Source: Bacteroides fragilis (GTDB lineage: Bacteria > Bacteroidota > Bacteroidia > Bacteroidales > Bacteroidaceae). Taken from it: a stretch of 64,000 nucleotides of DNA. A program made the position numbers and the translations under genes. The first letter of the stretch is position 1. The number at the start of each line of letters is the position of its first letter. A model generated the notes under the pieces. That model did no database searches and had not been told where the DNA came from. It saw only the letters and a list, made by a program, of their open reading frames with translations. This document shows positions 35,260-43,994 of this stretch, piece by piece. The stretch spans positions 868,001 through 932,000 of the forward strand of contig NZ_SZUU01000001.1 in NCBI RefSeq assembly GCF_019583405.1, given 5' to 3'.

Positions 35260-35865
35260 ATGAACAACGAGATAAATACCCTTAACAGACAGAAAGGAGC
35301 GATTCTCCTTCTGGACAATTATGACTCTTTCACCTATAACCTGCTGCATGTGGTAAAAGAACAGGGAGTGACCGACATTGAAGTATTCCGCAATGACGAG
35401 ATAACACTGGACGAGGTGGAGCGTTTCGATAAGATCATCCTCTCGCCGGGACCGGGCATACCGGAAGAAGCCGGACTGTTACTGCCCATCATCCGGAAAT
35501 ATGCGGCAACCAAAAGTATCCTGGGAGTTTGTCTGGGCCATCAGGCCATCGGCGAAGCATTCGGAGCCACACTCGAAAATCTGACGGAAGTATATCACGG
35601 GGTTCAGACTCCGGTCAGCATATTGAAAGAAGATATCCTCTTCAGGGGATTGGGACGTGAAATTCCCGTAGGACGCTATCACTCCTGGGTGGTGAGCCGC
35701 AAGGATTTCCCCGGATGCCTGGAGATCACGGCCGAAAGCCGGGAGGGACAAATCATGGCATTACGACACCGGACGTACGACGTACATGGCATTCAGTTTC
35801 ATCCCGAATCGGTGCTGACTCCACAGGGCAAAGAGATAATCAAGAACTTCTTAAATAACCGATAA
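35260..35865 (+). CDS. trpG: Anthranilate synthase component II (glutaminase)
   Basis: A 201-residue class I glutamine amidotransferase supplying ammonia to TrpE. LLLDNYDSFTYNLLHVV, oxyanion loop LSPGPGIPEEAG, nucleophile Cys91 in GVCLGHQAIGEAFG, and the His-Glu pair in GIQFHPESVLTPQGK. A PabA role shared with folate synthesis is possible, but the operon points to tryptophan. trpD follows 46 bp downstream. Confidence 0.97.
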   Translation: MNNEINTLNRQKGAILLLDNYDSFTYNLLHVVKEQGVTDIEVFRNDEITLDEVERFDKIILSPGPGIPEEAGLLLPIIRKYAATKSILGVCLGHQAIGEAFGATLENLTEVYHGVQTPVSILKEDILFRGLGREIPVGRYHSWVVSRKDFPGCLEITAESREGQIMALRHRTYDVHGIQFHPESVLTPQGKEIIKNFLNNR

Positions 35866-35911
35866 GCGCGCCTTATGACCGCGCCTGCGTAACATTGAAA
35901 AAACAAACTTT

Positions 35912-36907
35912 ATGAAACAGATTCTATACAAATTATTCGAACATCAATATCTGGGTCGCGACGAAGCCCGCACCATATTGCAGAACATTGCGCAAGGCAA
36001 ATACAATGATGCACAGGTGGCCTCGCTGATCACCGTCTTCCTGATGCGTAACATCTCGGTAGAGGAACTTTGCGGATTTCGTGACGCACTGCTTGAAATG
36101 CGGGTCCCGGTAGATTTGAGTGAATTTGCCCCAATAGACATTGTGGGAACCGGAGGGGACGGCAAGAATACCTTCAACATCTCCACCGCGGCTTGCTTCA
36201 CAGTAGCCGGTGCCGGATTTCCGGTAGTCAAACATGGGAATTACGGTGCCACTTCCGTCAGCGGAGCCAGCAACGTGATGGAACAGCACGGAGTAAAGTT
36301 CACCGACCATACAGACCGCCTTCGCCGCTCGATGGAGAAGTGTAACATCGCTTATCTGCATGCACCTCTGTTCAACCCGGCTCTGAAAGCGGTGGCACCG
36401 ATACGCAAAGCATTGGCCGTACGCACGTTCTTCAATATGCTGGGCCCGTTGGTAAACCCTGTCATCCCCACCTATCAACTGCTCGGAGTATACAACCTCC
36501 CGCTGCTCCGCCTGTATACCTATACCTATCAGGAAAGCGCTACCCGCTTTGCGGTAGTGCATAGCCTGGACGGATATGACGAAATCTCTCTGACCGACGA
36601 ATTTAAAGTGGCGACTTGTGGAAACGAGAAAATCTACACTCCGGAGAGCCTGGGCTTCAACCGCTGTCGGGAATCCGAACTCGACGGTGGAAATACCCCG
36701 GAAGATGCCGCAAGAATATTTGACGCCGTAATGGAGGGAACAGCCACCGAAGCACAGAAGAATGTGGTGATCGTTAATGCGGCCTTTGCCATCCGGGTGA
36801 TTTGTCCGGAGAAACCGATAGAAGAATGTATCGCCCTGGCACGGGAATCACTGGAAAGCGGCAAGGCACGGGAGACTTTAAAGAAATTTGTCGAACTAAA
36901 CGGATAG
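35912..36907 (+). CDS. trpD: Anthranilate phosphoribosyltransferase
   Basis: A 331-residue enzyme adding phosphoribose from PRPP to anthranilate. The PRPP/Mg sites DIVGTGGDGKNTFNIST and VKHGNYGATSVSGASNVME are intact, with the acidic DEISLTDEF second metal motif. It is not fused to TrpG, unlike in enterics. trpC begins 25 bp later. Confidence 0.97.
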   Translation: MKQILYKLFEHQYLGRDEARTILQNIAQGKYNDAQVASLITVFLMRNISVEELCGFRDALLEMRVPVDLSEFAPIDIVGTGGDGKNTFNISTAACFTVAGAGFPVVKHGNYGATSVSGASNVMEQHGVKFTDHTDRLRRSMEKCNIAYLHAPLFNPALKAVAPIRKALAVRTFFNMLGPLVNPVIPTYQLLGVYNLPLLRLYTYTYQESATRFAVVHSLDGYDEISLTDEFKVATCGNEKIYTPESLGFNRCRESELDGGNTPEDAARIFDAVMEGTATEAQKNVVIVNAAFAIRVICPEKPIEECIALARESLESGKARETLKKFVELNG

Positions 36908-36932
36908 AAAAGCTATCACCCATCAAAGAAAC

Positions 36933-37757
36933 ATGAAAGATATATTATCTGAAATCATTGCCAATAAACGTTTTGAGATCGACATGCAGAAACAGGCCAT
37001 CCCATCGGAACAGCTTCAGGAGAAGTTATCTGACGAGGTACAGCCGGGCTACTCCATGAAGCAGGCACTGGCCTCTTCGGCTACCGGCATCATTGCCGAG
37101 TTCAAGCGCCGGTCTCCGTCCAAAGGCTGGATCTATGAAAATGCATGTCCGGAACAAGTCGTGCCGGACTATGTAGCCGCCGGTACTTCGGCGCTTTCTA
37201 TACTCACGGATGAAAAATTCTTCGGAGGAAGCCTGAAGGATATTCGCACAGCACGCCCTTTGGTGAATATCCCGATCCTGCGCAAAGATTTTATAATCGA
37301 CGAATATCAACTGTTCCAGGCCAAAATTGTGGGAGCCGACGCTATATTGCTGATAGCCGCCGCACTGGAGACCGATCAATGTCATGCGCTTGCCGCAAAA
37401 GCCCATGAATTGGGACTGGAAGTCTTGCTCGAAATCCATACTGCCGAAGAACTGCCATTTATAAATAAGGAGATAGACATGGTAGGCATCAATAACCGCA
37501 ACCTGGGCACTTTCTTCACAGATGTGGAAAACTCTTTCCGGTTAGCCGGACAGTTGCCTCAGGATGCGCTGTTGGTATCGGAAAGCGGCATATCGGATCC
37601 GGAAACAGTGAAACGCCTGCGTAAAGCCGGGTTCCGGGGATTTCTGATCGGAGAAACGTTTATGAAAACCCAACAGCCCGGACAGAAATTAAAAGAATTT
37701 ATAAACGACCTGAATTCACCACAGATTACACAGATTAACACAGATACTTTAATCTAA
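36933..37757 (+). CDS. trpC: Indole-3-glycerol phosphate synthase, C-terminus supplied by a repeat
   Basis: A 274-residue TIM-barrel enzyme closing the indole ring. IIAEFKRRSPSKGWI carries the catalytic Lys, LSILTDEKFFGGSL and LRKDFIIDEYQ follow, LLEIHTAEEL and INNRNLGTFFTDVENS lie late, and LVSESGI and FLIGETFMK close the barrel. The last about 14 residues (NSPQITQINTDTLI) and the stop codon are read from palindromic element copy 7, so the native end has been replaced. The barrel is complete before that point, so activity is probably kept. Confidence 0.95.
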   Translation: MKDILSEIIANKRFEIDMQKQAIPSEQLQEKLSDEVQPGYSMKQALASSATGIIAEFKRRSPSKGWIYENACPEQVVPDYVAAGTSALSILTDEKFFGGSLKDIRTARPLVNIPILRKDFIIDEYQLFQAKIVGADAILLIAAALETDQCHALAAKAHELGLEVLLEIHTAEELPFINKEIDMVGINNRNLGTFFTDVENSFRLAGQLPQDALLVSESGISDPETVKRLRKAGFRGFLIGETFMKTQQPGQKLKEFINDLNSPQITQINTDTLI

Positions 37758-37808
37758 TTCTCAATGAAATAAATTATTAATCTGTGAAAATCCGTGTAAT
37801 CCGTGGTG
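37717..37808. repeat. Dispersed palindromic element, copy 7 (GAT type), overlaps trpC end
   Basis: Reverse orientation relative to copies 3 and 4, with the loop conserved (CAATGAAATAAATTATTAAT). Its left arm encodes the C-terminus of TrpC and its right edge reaches the trpF leader. Confidence 0.88.
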
Positions 37809-37838
37809 GAATCAAAACCATTCAATAAAGAGCTCAAA

Positions 37839-38459
37839 ATGATGAACGACAAATTAATAAAAGTCTGCGGGATGCGCGAAGCTGAAAACATTCGGGAGGT
37901 AGAGCAACTAAAGGTGGACATGATAGGCTTCATCTTCTATCCGAAATCTCCCCGTTGCCTCTACGAACTTCCTGCCTACATGCCGGTTAAAGCAAAGCGT
38001 GTCGGTGTCTTTGTCAACGAAGACAAAAAGGAGATCGAAATATTTGCCGACCGTTTCAGCCTGGATTATATCCAGCTGCATGGCAATGAATCGCCGGAAT
38101 ACTGTCATTCGCTCCGGGCTACCGGACTGCGGCTGATCAAAGCGTTCTCCATTGCCCGAAGAAAAGACTTTGAAAACATCGGAACTTACGAAGAGTCCTG
38201 CGACTATTTCCTGTTCGACACCAAATGCGAACAACATGGCGGTTCAGGAAATCAGTTCGACTGGAACATGCTAAACAGCTATAAAGGGAAAAAGCCTTTT
38301 CTGCTTAGTGGAGGCATCAATCCATACAGTCCGCCAACACTGAAAGAGTTGCGCCATCCACAACTGGCAGGCTTCGATCTGAACAGCCGTTTCGAAACAA
38401 AACCGGGATTGAAAGATGTGGAAAGACTCAGGCACTTTCTGGAGGAACTGAGAAAATAA
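37839..38459 (+). CDS. trpF: Phosphoribosylanthranilate isomerase
   Basis: A 206-residue TIM-barrel isomerase. KVCGMREAENIREV has the catalytic Cys, DMIGFIFYPKSPR and RVGVFVNEDKKEI follow, LFDTK supplies the catalytic Asp, and PFLLSGGINPYSP binds phosphate. The start is set at MMNDKLIKVCG; the in-frame extension upstream lies in the palindromic repeat. trpF is separate from trpC, as usual in this phylum. Confidence 0.96.
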   Translation: MMNDKLIKVCGMREAENIREVEQLKVDMIGFIFYPKSPRCLYELPAYMPVKAKRVGVFVNEDKKEIEIFADRFSLDYIQLHGNESPEYCHSLRATGLRLIKAFSIARRKDFENIGTYEESCDYFLFDTKCEQHGGSGNQFDWNMLNSYKGKKPFLLSGGINPYSPPTLKELRHPQLAGFDLNSRFETKPGLKDVERLRHFLEELRK

Positions 38460-38518
38460 CCCGCATCTGCACCAACCCTATATTCACATAAGACAGTAAC
38501 AGATAAAAATAAAAGTAT

Positions 38519-39289
38519 ATGAACAGAATAAACCAACTTTTCGACAGCAATCCTAAGGATTTGCTATCCATCTATTTTTGTGCCGGCTATCCTACTCTCG
38601 AAGGAACAACCGAAGTAATCCGTGCCCTTGAAAAACATGGAGTGAACATGATTGAAATCGGTATTCCTTTCAGCGATCCGATGGCTGACGGTATGGTTAT
38701 TCAGAATGCCGCCACACAGGCCCTCCGCAACGGAATGTCACTCAGACTGTTGTTTGAACAACTGCACGACATCCGTCGGGATGTAAAAATCCCATTAATC
38801 CTGATGGGATATCTCAACCCGATCATGCAATTCGGCTTTGATAACTTCTGCCGGCAATGCGCCGAATGCGGCATTGACGGAGTCATCATTCCCGACCTTC
38901 CTTTCAAAGACTATCAGGAACACTTCCGCACCATTGCAGAGCGGTATGACGTGAAGGTAATCATGCTTATCACCCCTGAAACAAGTGAAGAACGCGTACG
39001 CGAGATTGATGAACACACCGACGGATTCATTTATATGGTTTCATCGGCTGCCACCACAGGAGCTCAACAAGACTTTGACGGGCAAAAACGTGCTTACTTT
39101 AAAAAGATCGAAAAAATGAATCTTCGCAATCCCCGGATGGTCGGTTTCGGTATCAGCAACGAGGCTACCTTCCGTGCCGCTTGCGAAAATGCCTCGGGAG
39201 CCATCATCGGCAGCCGTTTTGTCACTCTGCTCCATGAAGAGAAGAACCCGGAGAAAGCAATCACACGCTTAGTGAACGAAATAAAATAA
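38519..39289 (+). CDS. trpA: Tryptophan synthase alpha subunit
   Basis: A 256-residue TIM barrel cleaving indole-glycerol phosphate to indole, channelled to TrpB. FCAGYPTLEGTTEVI, catalytic Glu in MIEIGIPFSDPMADG, catalytic Asp in GIDGVIIPDLPF, phosphate loop FGISNEATF and AIIGSRFV are present. Last gene of the trp operon, followed by a palindromic repeat. Confidence 0.97.
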   Translation: MNRINQLFDSNPKDLLSIYFCAGYPTLEGTTEVIRALEKHGVNMIEIGIPFSDPMADGMVIQNAATQALRNGMSLRLLFEQLHDIRRDVKIPLILMGYLNPIMQFGFDNFCRQCAECGIDGVIIPDLPFKDYQEHFRTIAERYDVKVIMLITPETSEERVREIDEHTDGFIYMVSSAATTGAQQDFDGQKRAYFKKIEKMNLRNPRMVGFGISNEATFRAACENASGAIIGSRFVTLLHEEKNPEKAITRLVNEIK

Positions 39290-39306
39290 TGGGGATGTGT
39301 CAAAAC

Positions 39307-39389
39307 CCACACAGAGTAACACAGAGGTGATTTTAAGTTGTTGATTATTAACAAAAAGACTCTGTGATACTCTGTGATACTCCGTGGTG
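39307..39389. repeat. Dispersed palindromic element, copy 8 (GAG type)
   Basis: CACACAGAGTAACACAGAGG on the left and CTCTGTGATACTCCGTGGTG on the right; the loop (TTAAGTTGTTGATTATTA) and the preceding GTGTCAAAAC are shared with copy 9. After trpA. Confidence 0.85.
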
Positions 39390-39515
39390 AAAAGAGTTAT
39401 GATACATCCTCGAAACCGGTATCATTCACCACACCTTCCTCACCGTTTATCATCGAAAACTGTTTGTCATTGAAAGTTTATTGTTTATCATTCGCCATTC
39501 ATCATTTAAAATTGT

Positions 39516-39523
39516 TATCTTTG
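39516..39523 (+). promoter_or_regulatory. -7 box of the asparaginase gene
   Basis: TATCTTTG, 28 bp before the start codon. Confidence 0.6.
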
Positions 39524-39551
39524 TCGGGAAAACAGCAAAAATGACGCAGAT

Positions 39552-40598
39552 ATGAAAGCAGATTACCCCTCCGTACTACTTATTTATACGGGTGGAACTA
39601 TCGGAATGATAGAAAACCCGGAAACCGGTGCTCTGGAAAATTTCAATTTCGACCATCTACTAAAACACGTACCCGAACTAAAAAGATTCAATTATCGTAT
39701 CTCTTCTTACCAATTTGATCCCCCCATCGACTCCTCGGATATGGAACCGGCATTTTGGGCCAAACTGGTTGAAATAATAAACTACAACTACGATTCTTTT
39801 GACGGCTTTGTGATCCTGCACGGCACCGACACAATGGCCTACACGGCTTCTGCTCTCAGTTTCATGCTCGAGAATCTGAGTAAACCCGTCATCCTGACCG
39901 GCTCTCAACTCCCGATCGGCACCCTGCGTACGGATGGCAAAGAAAACCTGATTACAGCTATTGAAATTGCGGCAGCCAAGAATCCGGACGGTACCGCCAT
40001 CGTTCCCGAAGTCTGTATCTTTTTTGAAAACCACCTGATGCGTGGCAATCGCACGACTAAAATCAATGCTGAAAACTTTAATGCTTTCCGCTCGTTCAAC
40101 TACCCACCACTGGCACGGGTAGGCATACATATTAAATATGAACCCAACCTGATTCGCAAACCGGATCTGACCAAGTCTCTAAAACCCCACTACCTGTTCG
40201 ATACGAACGTAGTCATTCTGACACTCTTCCCCGGAATCCAGGAAGGAATCGTATCCGCACTGCTCCATGTGCCGGAACTAAAGGCAGTGGTATTAAAAAC
40301 ATTCGGCTCAGGCAATGCACCCCAGAAAGAGTGGTTTATCAGAGAACTGAAAGACGCTACCGACCGGGGTATCATTATCGTCAATATCACCCAATGCGCT
40401 TCCGGTGCCGTCGAAATGGAACGCTACGGAACAGGAATTCAATTACTACAGGCAGGGGTCATCAGCGGTTATGACAGCACACCGGAATGTGCGGTTACTA
40501 AATTAATGTTCCTTTTAGGGCATGGACTTGACAATAAAGAGATCAGGTATAAAATGAATTCTTGCCTGATCGGTGAAATAACCAAAAGGGGCGAATAA
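39552..40598 (+). CDS. ansA: Type I (cytoplasmic) L-asparaginase
   Basis: A 348-residue asparaginase with no signal peptide. Catalytic Thr motif LIYTGGTIGMIENP near the N-terminus; second motif VILHGTDTMAYTASALSFM; then PVILTGSQLPIGTLRTDG. The length and lack of signal fit the AnsA type. It hydrolyses asparagine to aspartate and ammonia. Monocistronic, with terminator at 40621-40667. Confidence 0.95.
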   Translation: MKADYPSVLLIYTGGTIGMIENPETGALENFNFDHLLKHVPELKRFNYRISSYQFDPPIDSSDMEPAFWAKLVEIINYNYDSFDGFVILHGTDTMAYTASALSFMLENLSKPVILTGSQLPIGTLRTDGKENLITAIEIAAAKNPDGTAIVPEVCIFFENHLMRGNRTTKINAENFNAFRSFNYPPLARVGIHIKYEPNLIRKPDLTKSLKPHYLFDTNVVILTLFPGIQEGIVSALLHVPELKAVVLKTFGSGNAPQKEWFIRELKDATDRGIIIVNITQCASGAVEMERYGTGIQLLQAGVISGYDSTPECAVTKLMFLLGHGLDNKEIRYKMNSCLIGEITKRGE

Positions 40599-40620
40599 AC
40601 AATCCCATACACTGATATAG

Positions 40621-40667
40621 AAAAAGGTATCTGAAAGATTAATGCACATCTTATTCAGATACCTTTT
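40621..40667 (+). terminator. Intrinsic terminator after asparaginase
   Basis: AAAAGGTATCTGAA pairs perfectly with TTCAGATACCTTTT around a loop. Symmetric, so it may work in both directions. Confidence 0.85.
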
Positions 40668-40851
40668 GTCGAAAAACAACCACTTAAACCCGCAACTTAA
40701 TTCTCTATCGTCCCCCTCAAACACAAAGTATCCTCCCTCTCCACCAAGCATCTCAGGTACCTTTGTTACCACCGGATCATCCTATTCATAAAAAACATTA
40801 ATTACGTTATAATAAGTTATATTTCAAACAATACAGATCGATTAATAGTTG

Positions 40852-40859
40852 TATATTTG
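40852..40859 (+). promoter_or_regulatory. -7 box of the LruC-domain gene
   Basis: TATATTTG, 38 bp before the start codon. Confidence 0.5.
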
Positions 40860-40897
40860 TGTTGCAAATTTGCAAATACTGAACAAAACAAACAAGT

Positions 40898-43324
40898 ATG
40901 AAAACAACAATTAACAAACTATTTTTCGCATCGTCAATAATCCTATCGACGGCGTGCATTACAGCTTGCGTTGATGATAACAAAGATCTCTATGACCCTT
41001 CTTATCAAACTCCCAACCCCATGGAGGATATCAGTGCTCCGGCGGGGTTCGACTGGGCATCTACAAATTCCATCAAATTTAGTGTGGAAGTCGATGACGA
41101 GTTTGACGGACAGTATTATTATACCGTAGAAATATTAGATAAAAATCCGCTTGAAGCAACAGCAGAGTATCCCTACAATACTTTAGCCAAAGGAGTTGCC
41201 AAGAAAGGAGAAGCTTATCAGACCGAAGTAGTGTCTTCCAAGGATATAAAGTATCTTTATGTCCGTCAGACTGACCCACGTGGCAGGGACCAGATAAAAC
41301 AAGTGGAAATCAGCGAATCAACTTCCCATGTTCAATGCTCTTTTACAGGTACGTCTGCCATCAAAACGAGAGCTTTGGTAGCCACCAGAGGAAATAACGG
41401 AGGAATTGACATTCCTAAAAGAGCAGAACAAAGCTATGACACCAATGGAGCTATCCCGATAACAAGTTCTTCCCAAGTTTTGGAAGGAGGGAAAGCCTAT
41501 ATTGTAACCGGAAAATTCCAAGGAAAATTTAAAGATACCTCTCTCAGCAACTCCAACAGAGCGACTGTCTATATACAAGGAAACTGGGAACCGGCACAAG
41601 CCATTACCCAAAACTACCTGGATATTATTGTTCTAAAGGGTGGAACGATTGAGGGAACAGACCTGAAACTACAGAATGCAAGTAATTTAACGATCCAATC
41701 CGGAGCCAAGATTAAGATAGCTAAATTGGAAGGTAATACGCAAAGTACGATCTGTAATTTCGGTGAAATAGAAGTGGATAATCTACTATTAAATTCTTTT
41801 GATCTCCTCTATAATGGGAATAAAGTAGATGTTAAACACAATATAGATGCCTCTAAAGGAGGAAGTATTCATAATTTCGGAGAATTAGATGTAGAAAAAG
41901 AAATAAAATTGAATACTTCTTCAATTGTATACAATGCTGCCGGAAGTGAGTTGGAAGCGGAGAAATATACAGCAGCTGGAAGTAAGAACGTGAACTTCGG
42001 AGAAATGGAATTCGATACATATGATAGCGGTGAAGCGGGAGGTTCCCTATATAATAACTGCATGCTCTTTGTAGAACATATGAAAGCAGGAGGCATTATT
42101 TATCTGGATCATGGAGTCATAGCAGAAGAAAAAGAAGATGACAAAAATAAGGATTATTTTGAAGAAGCTGATGATATATACTTTTATGACAACGCCAAAT
42201 TGACGTTGGCCAATAGTTCTATGATAAAAGCAGAAAAAATAACCATTAACTCCGGTTTTTCAGCTATAGGCGAAGGAGATGAAGCTTCTCTATTGAAAGT
42301 GACCGATAAATTGCAGATCGATAACTGGTCAAATAAGTTTAGTGGTAAACTTTATATCAGCGGTAAAATCAGTTGTTCCCATAAAGACATGTATCAAGCG
42401 GGAAGTGAGGTGATCTTTTCAAGCAAACCTGATATCATCATAACCGGCTGCAATGGAAAAACGGAACTGCCAGATCCTGCTCCGGAACCTTCTGATCCGG
42501 ACTTCCCGATTATTGTGGATGACAATCATAATTATACATACCTGTTCGAAGACCAGTGGCCCCTGTATGGAGACTACGACATGAATGATATCGTTCTGGA
42601 AATAAAACAAAGGAAGATAAGCATAGACAAATGGAATAAGATCACAGAACTCGACCTGACGATTGAGTTAACTGCTGTCGGTGCCCAGAAAGCAATTGCA
42701 GCCGCCATCATGTTCGACGAAATTCCGGCATCTGCCATCACGCAGCCTGTTACTTACGCAAACAACTATCGTCCGATATCATTCGACCTTACTGATAAGA
42801 ATATAGAGAAAGGCCAGGACTATGCGGTAGTTCCCCTGTTTGACAATGCACATGCACTGATGGAGCGTCCGGCAGGTTCGTTCGTCAATACAGTTTCCGG
42901 TAGTGACAATAACCAAAAAGACTCCAAGATCATCAACTTTACACTCAGATTCGATCAGGCGTCGGCACCAAGCAGCGATGCACTCAATATAAACAAACTG
43001 AATCTCTTCATCATCACTGACAGAGGCAGCAAACGAAAAGAGATCCACGTAGCCGGATATCAGCCAACCAAACTGGCAAATACTGAACTGTTCGGAGGCA
43101 ACAATGATGCATCTTCCGTAAACGGGAAGAAATATTATATCAGCAAAGATAATCTGGCATGGGGCATCATAGTTCCTACCCAATTTAAATGGCCGTTAGA
43201 ATATACAAAGATTCAAAATGCATATAAACAGTTTGCCGGATGGGTAACCAGCGGTGGAGTGAATAACACAAAGTGGTGGAACGATTTTGATAATACCAAA
43301 GTGTTCCAGACCAATAAAAATTAG
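40898..43324 (+). CDS. LruC-domain surface lipoprotein
   Basis: An 808-residue exported lipoprotein with lipobox at CITACVDD (Cys about 26). A Bacteroides-type N-terminal domain is followed by a long beta-helix-like stretch (about 230-520) of short repeats, seen in Asn/Leu ladders such as KLQNASNLTIQSGAKIKIAK and ICNFGEIEVDNLLLNS. A proline linker (PDPAPEPSDPDFP, about 530) leads to the C-terminal LruC domain (YLFEDQWPLYGDYDMNDIV) with Ca-binding-like Asp residues. Such proteins are surface exposed; a matrix or adhesion role is inferred from the family only. It precedes the polysaccharide-type cassette by about 300 bp. Confidence 0.87.
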   Translation: MKTTINKLFFASSIILSTACITACVDDNKDLYDPSYQTPNPMEDISAPAGFDWASTNSIKFSVEVDDEFDGQYYYTVEILDKNPLEATAEYPYNTLAKGVAKKGEAYQTEVVSSKDIKYLYVRQTDPRGRDQIKQVEISESTSHVQCSFTGTSAIKTRALVATRGNNGGIDIPKRAEQSYDTNGAIPITSSSQVLEGGKAYIVTGKFQGKFKDTSLSNSNRATVYIQGNWEPAQAITQNYLDIIVLKGGTIEGTDLKLQNASNLTIQSGAKIKIAKLEGNTQSTICNFGEIEVDNLLLNSFDLLYNGNKVDVKHNIDASKGGSIHNFGELDVEKEIKLNTSSIVYNAAGSELEAEKYTAAGSKNVNFGEMEFDTYDSGEAGGSLYNNCMLFVEHMKAGGIIYLDHGVIAEEKEDDKNKDYFEEADDIYFYDNAKLTLANSSMIKAEKITINSGFSAIGEGDEASLLKVTDKLQIDNWSNKFSGKLYISGKISCSHKDMYQAGSEVIFSSKPDIIITGCNGKTELPDPAPEPSDPDFPIIVDDNHNYTYLFEDQWPLYGDYDMNDIVLEIKQRKISIDKWNKITELDLTIELTAVGAQKAIAAAIMFDEIPASAITQPVTYANNYRPISFDLTDKNIEKGQDYAVVPLFDNAHALMERPAGSFVNTVSGSDNNQKDSKIINFTLRFDQASAPSSDALNINKLNLFIITDRGSKRKEIHVAGYQPTKLANTELFGGNNDASSVNGKKYYISKDNLAWGIIVPTQFKWPLEYTKIQNAYKQFAGWVTSGGVNNTKWWNDFDNTKVFQTNKN

Positions 43325-43358
43325 AACAGACTATTGAACAGAAGGCTGTGTCAAAACT

Positions 43359-43450
43359 CACCACAGGAGGACACAGAGTAACACAGAGGTAATTTTAAGT
43401 TGTTGATTATTAGCAAAAAGACTCTGTGCCACTCTGTGTTCTCTGTGGTG
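43359..43450. repeat. Dispersed palindromic element, copy 9 (GAG type)
   Basis: CACCACAGG and ACACAGAGTAACACAGAGG on the left, TCTGTGTTCTCTGTGGTG on the right, with the loop nearly identical to copy 8 and the same preceding GTGTCAAAAC. After the LruC gene. Confidence 0.85.
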
Positions 43451-43543
43451 AAAATAGTTTTGACCCAGCCTCTTTTCGTGTCTAAAAGAGAGTCTTCAGA
43501 TAAAAACACTTCTTTTAGAGAACATTGTTACAAAAATATTATA

Positions 43544-43551
43544 TATATTTG
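43544..43551 (+). promoter_or_regulatory. -7 box of the response regulator-sugar transferase cassette
   Basis: TATATTTG, 77 bp before the first gene, with TTG at 43525-43527 (16-bp spacing, shorter than usual). Confidence 0.4.
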
Positions 43552-43628
43552 CAGTACTGAGTAAATACTCTATTTTACACTTAAACAAACAACAAAGCAA
43601 ACAACATATAACCACACTTAATCACATT

Positions 43629-43994
43629 ATGAGAAAGAAGATATTACTTGTTGACGATAAAGAGACGATTGCTAAAGTTGCGTCAATCTATTTAGGCAAA
43701 GATTACGATTTTCAGTATGTACAAAATCCGATAAAAGCAATTGAATGGTTAAATGAAGGTAATTTACCGGACCTGATAATATCAGACATACGAATGCCGG
43801 AGATGAGAGGTGACGAGTTCCTGCATTACCTGAAACATAATGAGTTATTCAATGACATTCCAGTCATTATGCTCTCCAGTGAAGAAAGTACGACCGAAAG
43901 AATCAGGTTATTGGAAGAAGGAGCCGAAGACTATATCCTGAAACCCTTCAATCCCATGGAACTAAAAATACGTGTTAGAAAAATCATAGAATAA
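43629..43994 (+). CDS. Stand-alone response regulator receiver
   Basis: A 121-residue single receiver domain with no output. Acidic pair in LLVDDKE, phospho-acceptor Asp in LIISDIRMPEMRG (about residue 54), MLSSEES and the conserved Lys in YILKPFNP. All catalytic residues are intact, so it should be phosphorylated. Its stop codon is directly followed by the start of the sugar transferase, whose N-terminus resembles a degenerate receiver. A regulatory protein-protein role in polysaccharide assembly is inferred. Confidence 0.9.
   Translation: MRKKILLVDDKETIAKVASIYLGKDYDFQYVQNPIKAIEWLNEGNLPDLIISDIRMPEMRGDEFLHYLKHNELFNDIPVIMLSSEESTTERIRLLEEGAEDYILKPFNPMELKIRVRKIIE

Noticed and set aside
39400..39515. 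CATT-rich near-repeats before the asparaginase gene
   Set aside because: Irregular spacing and no conserved unit; probably simple-sequence drift.
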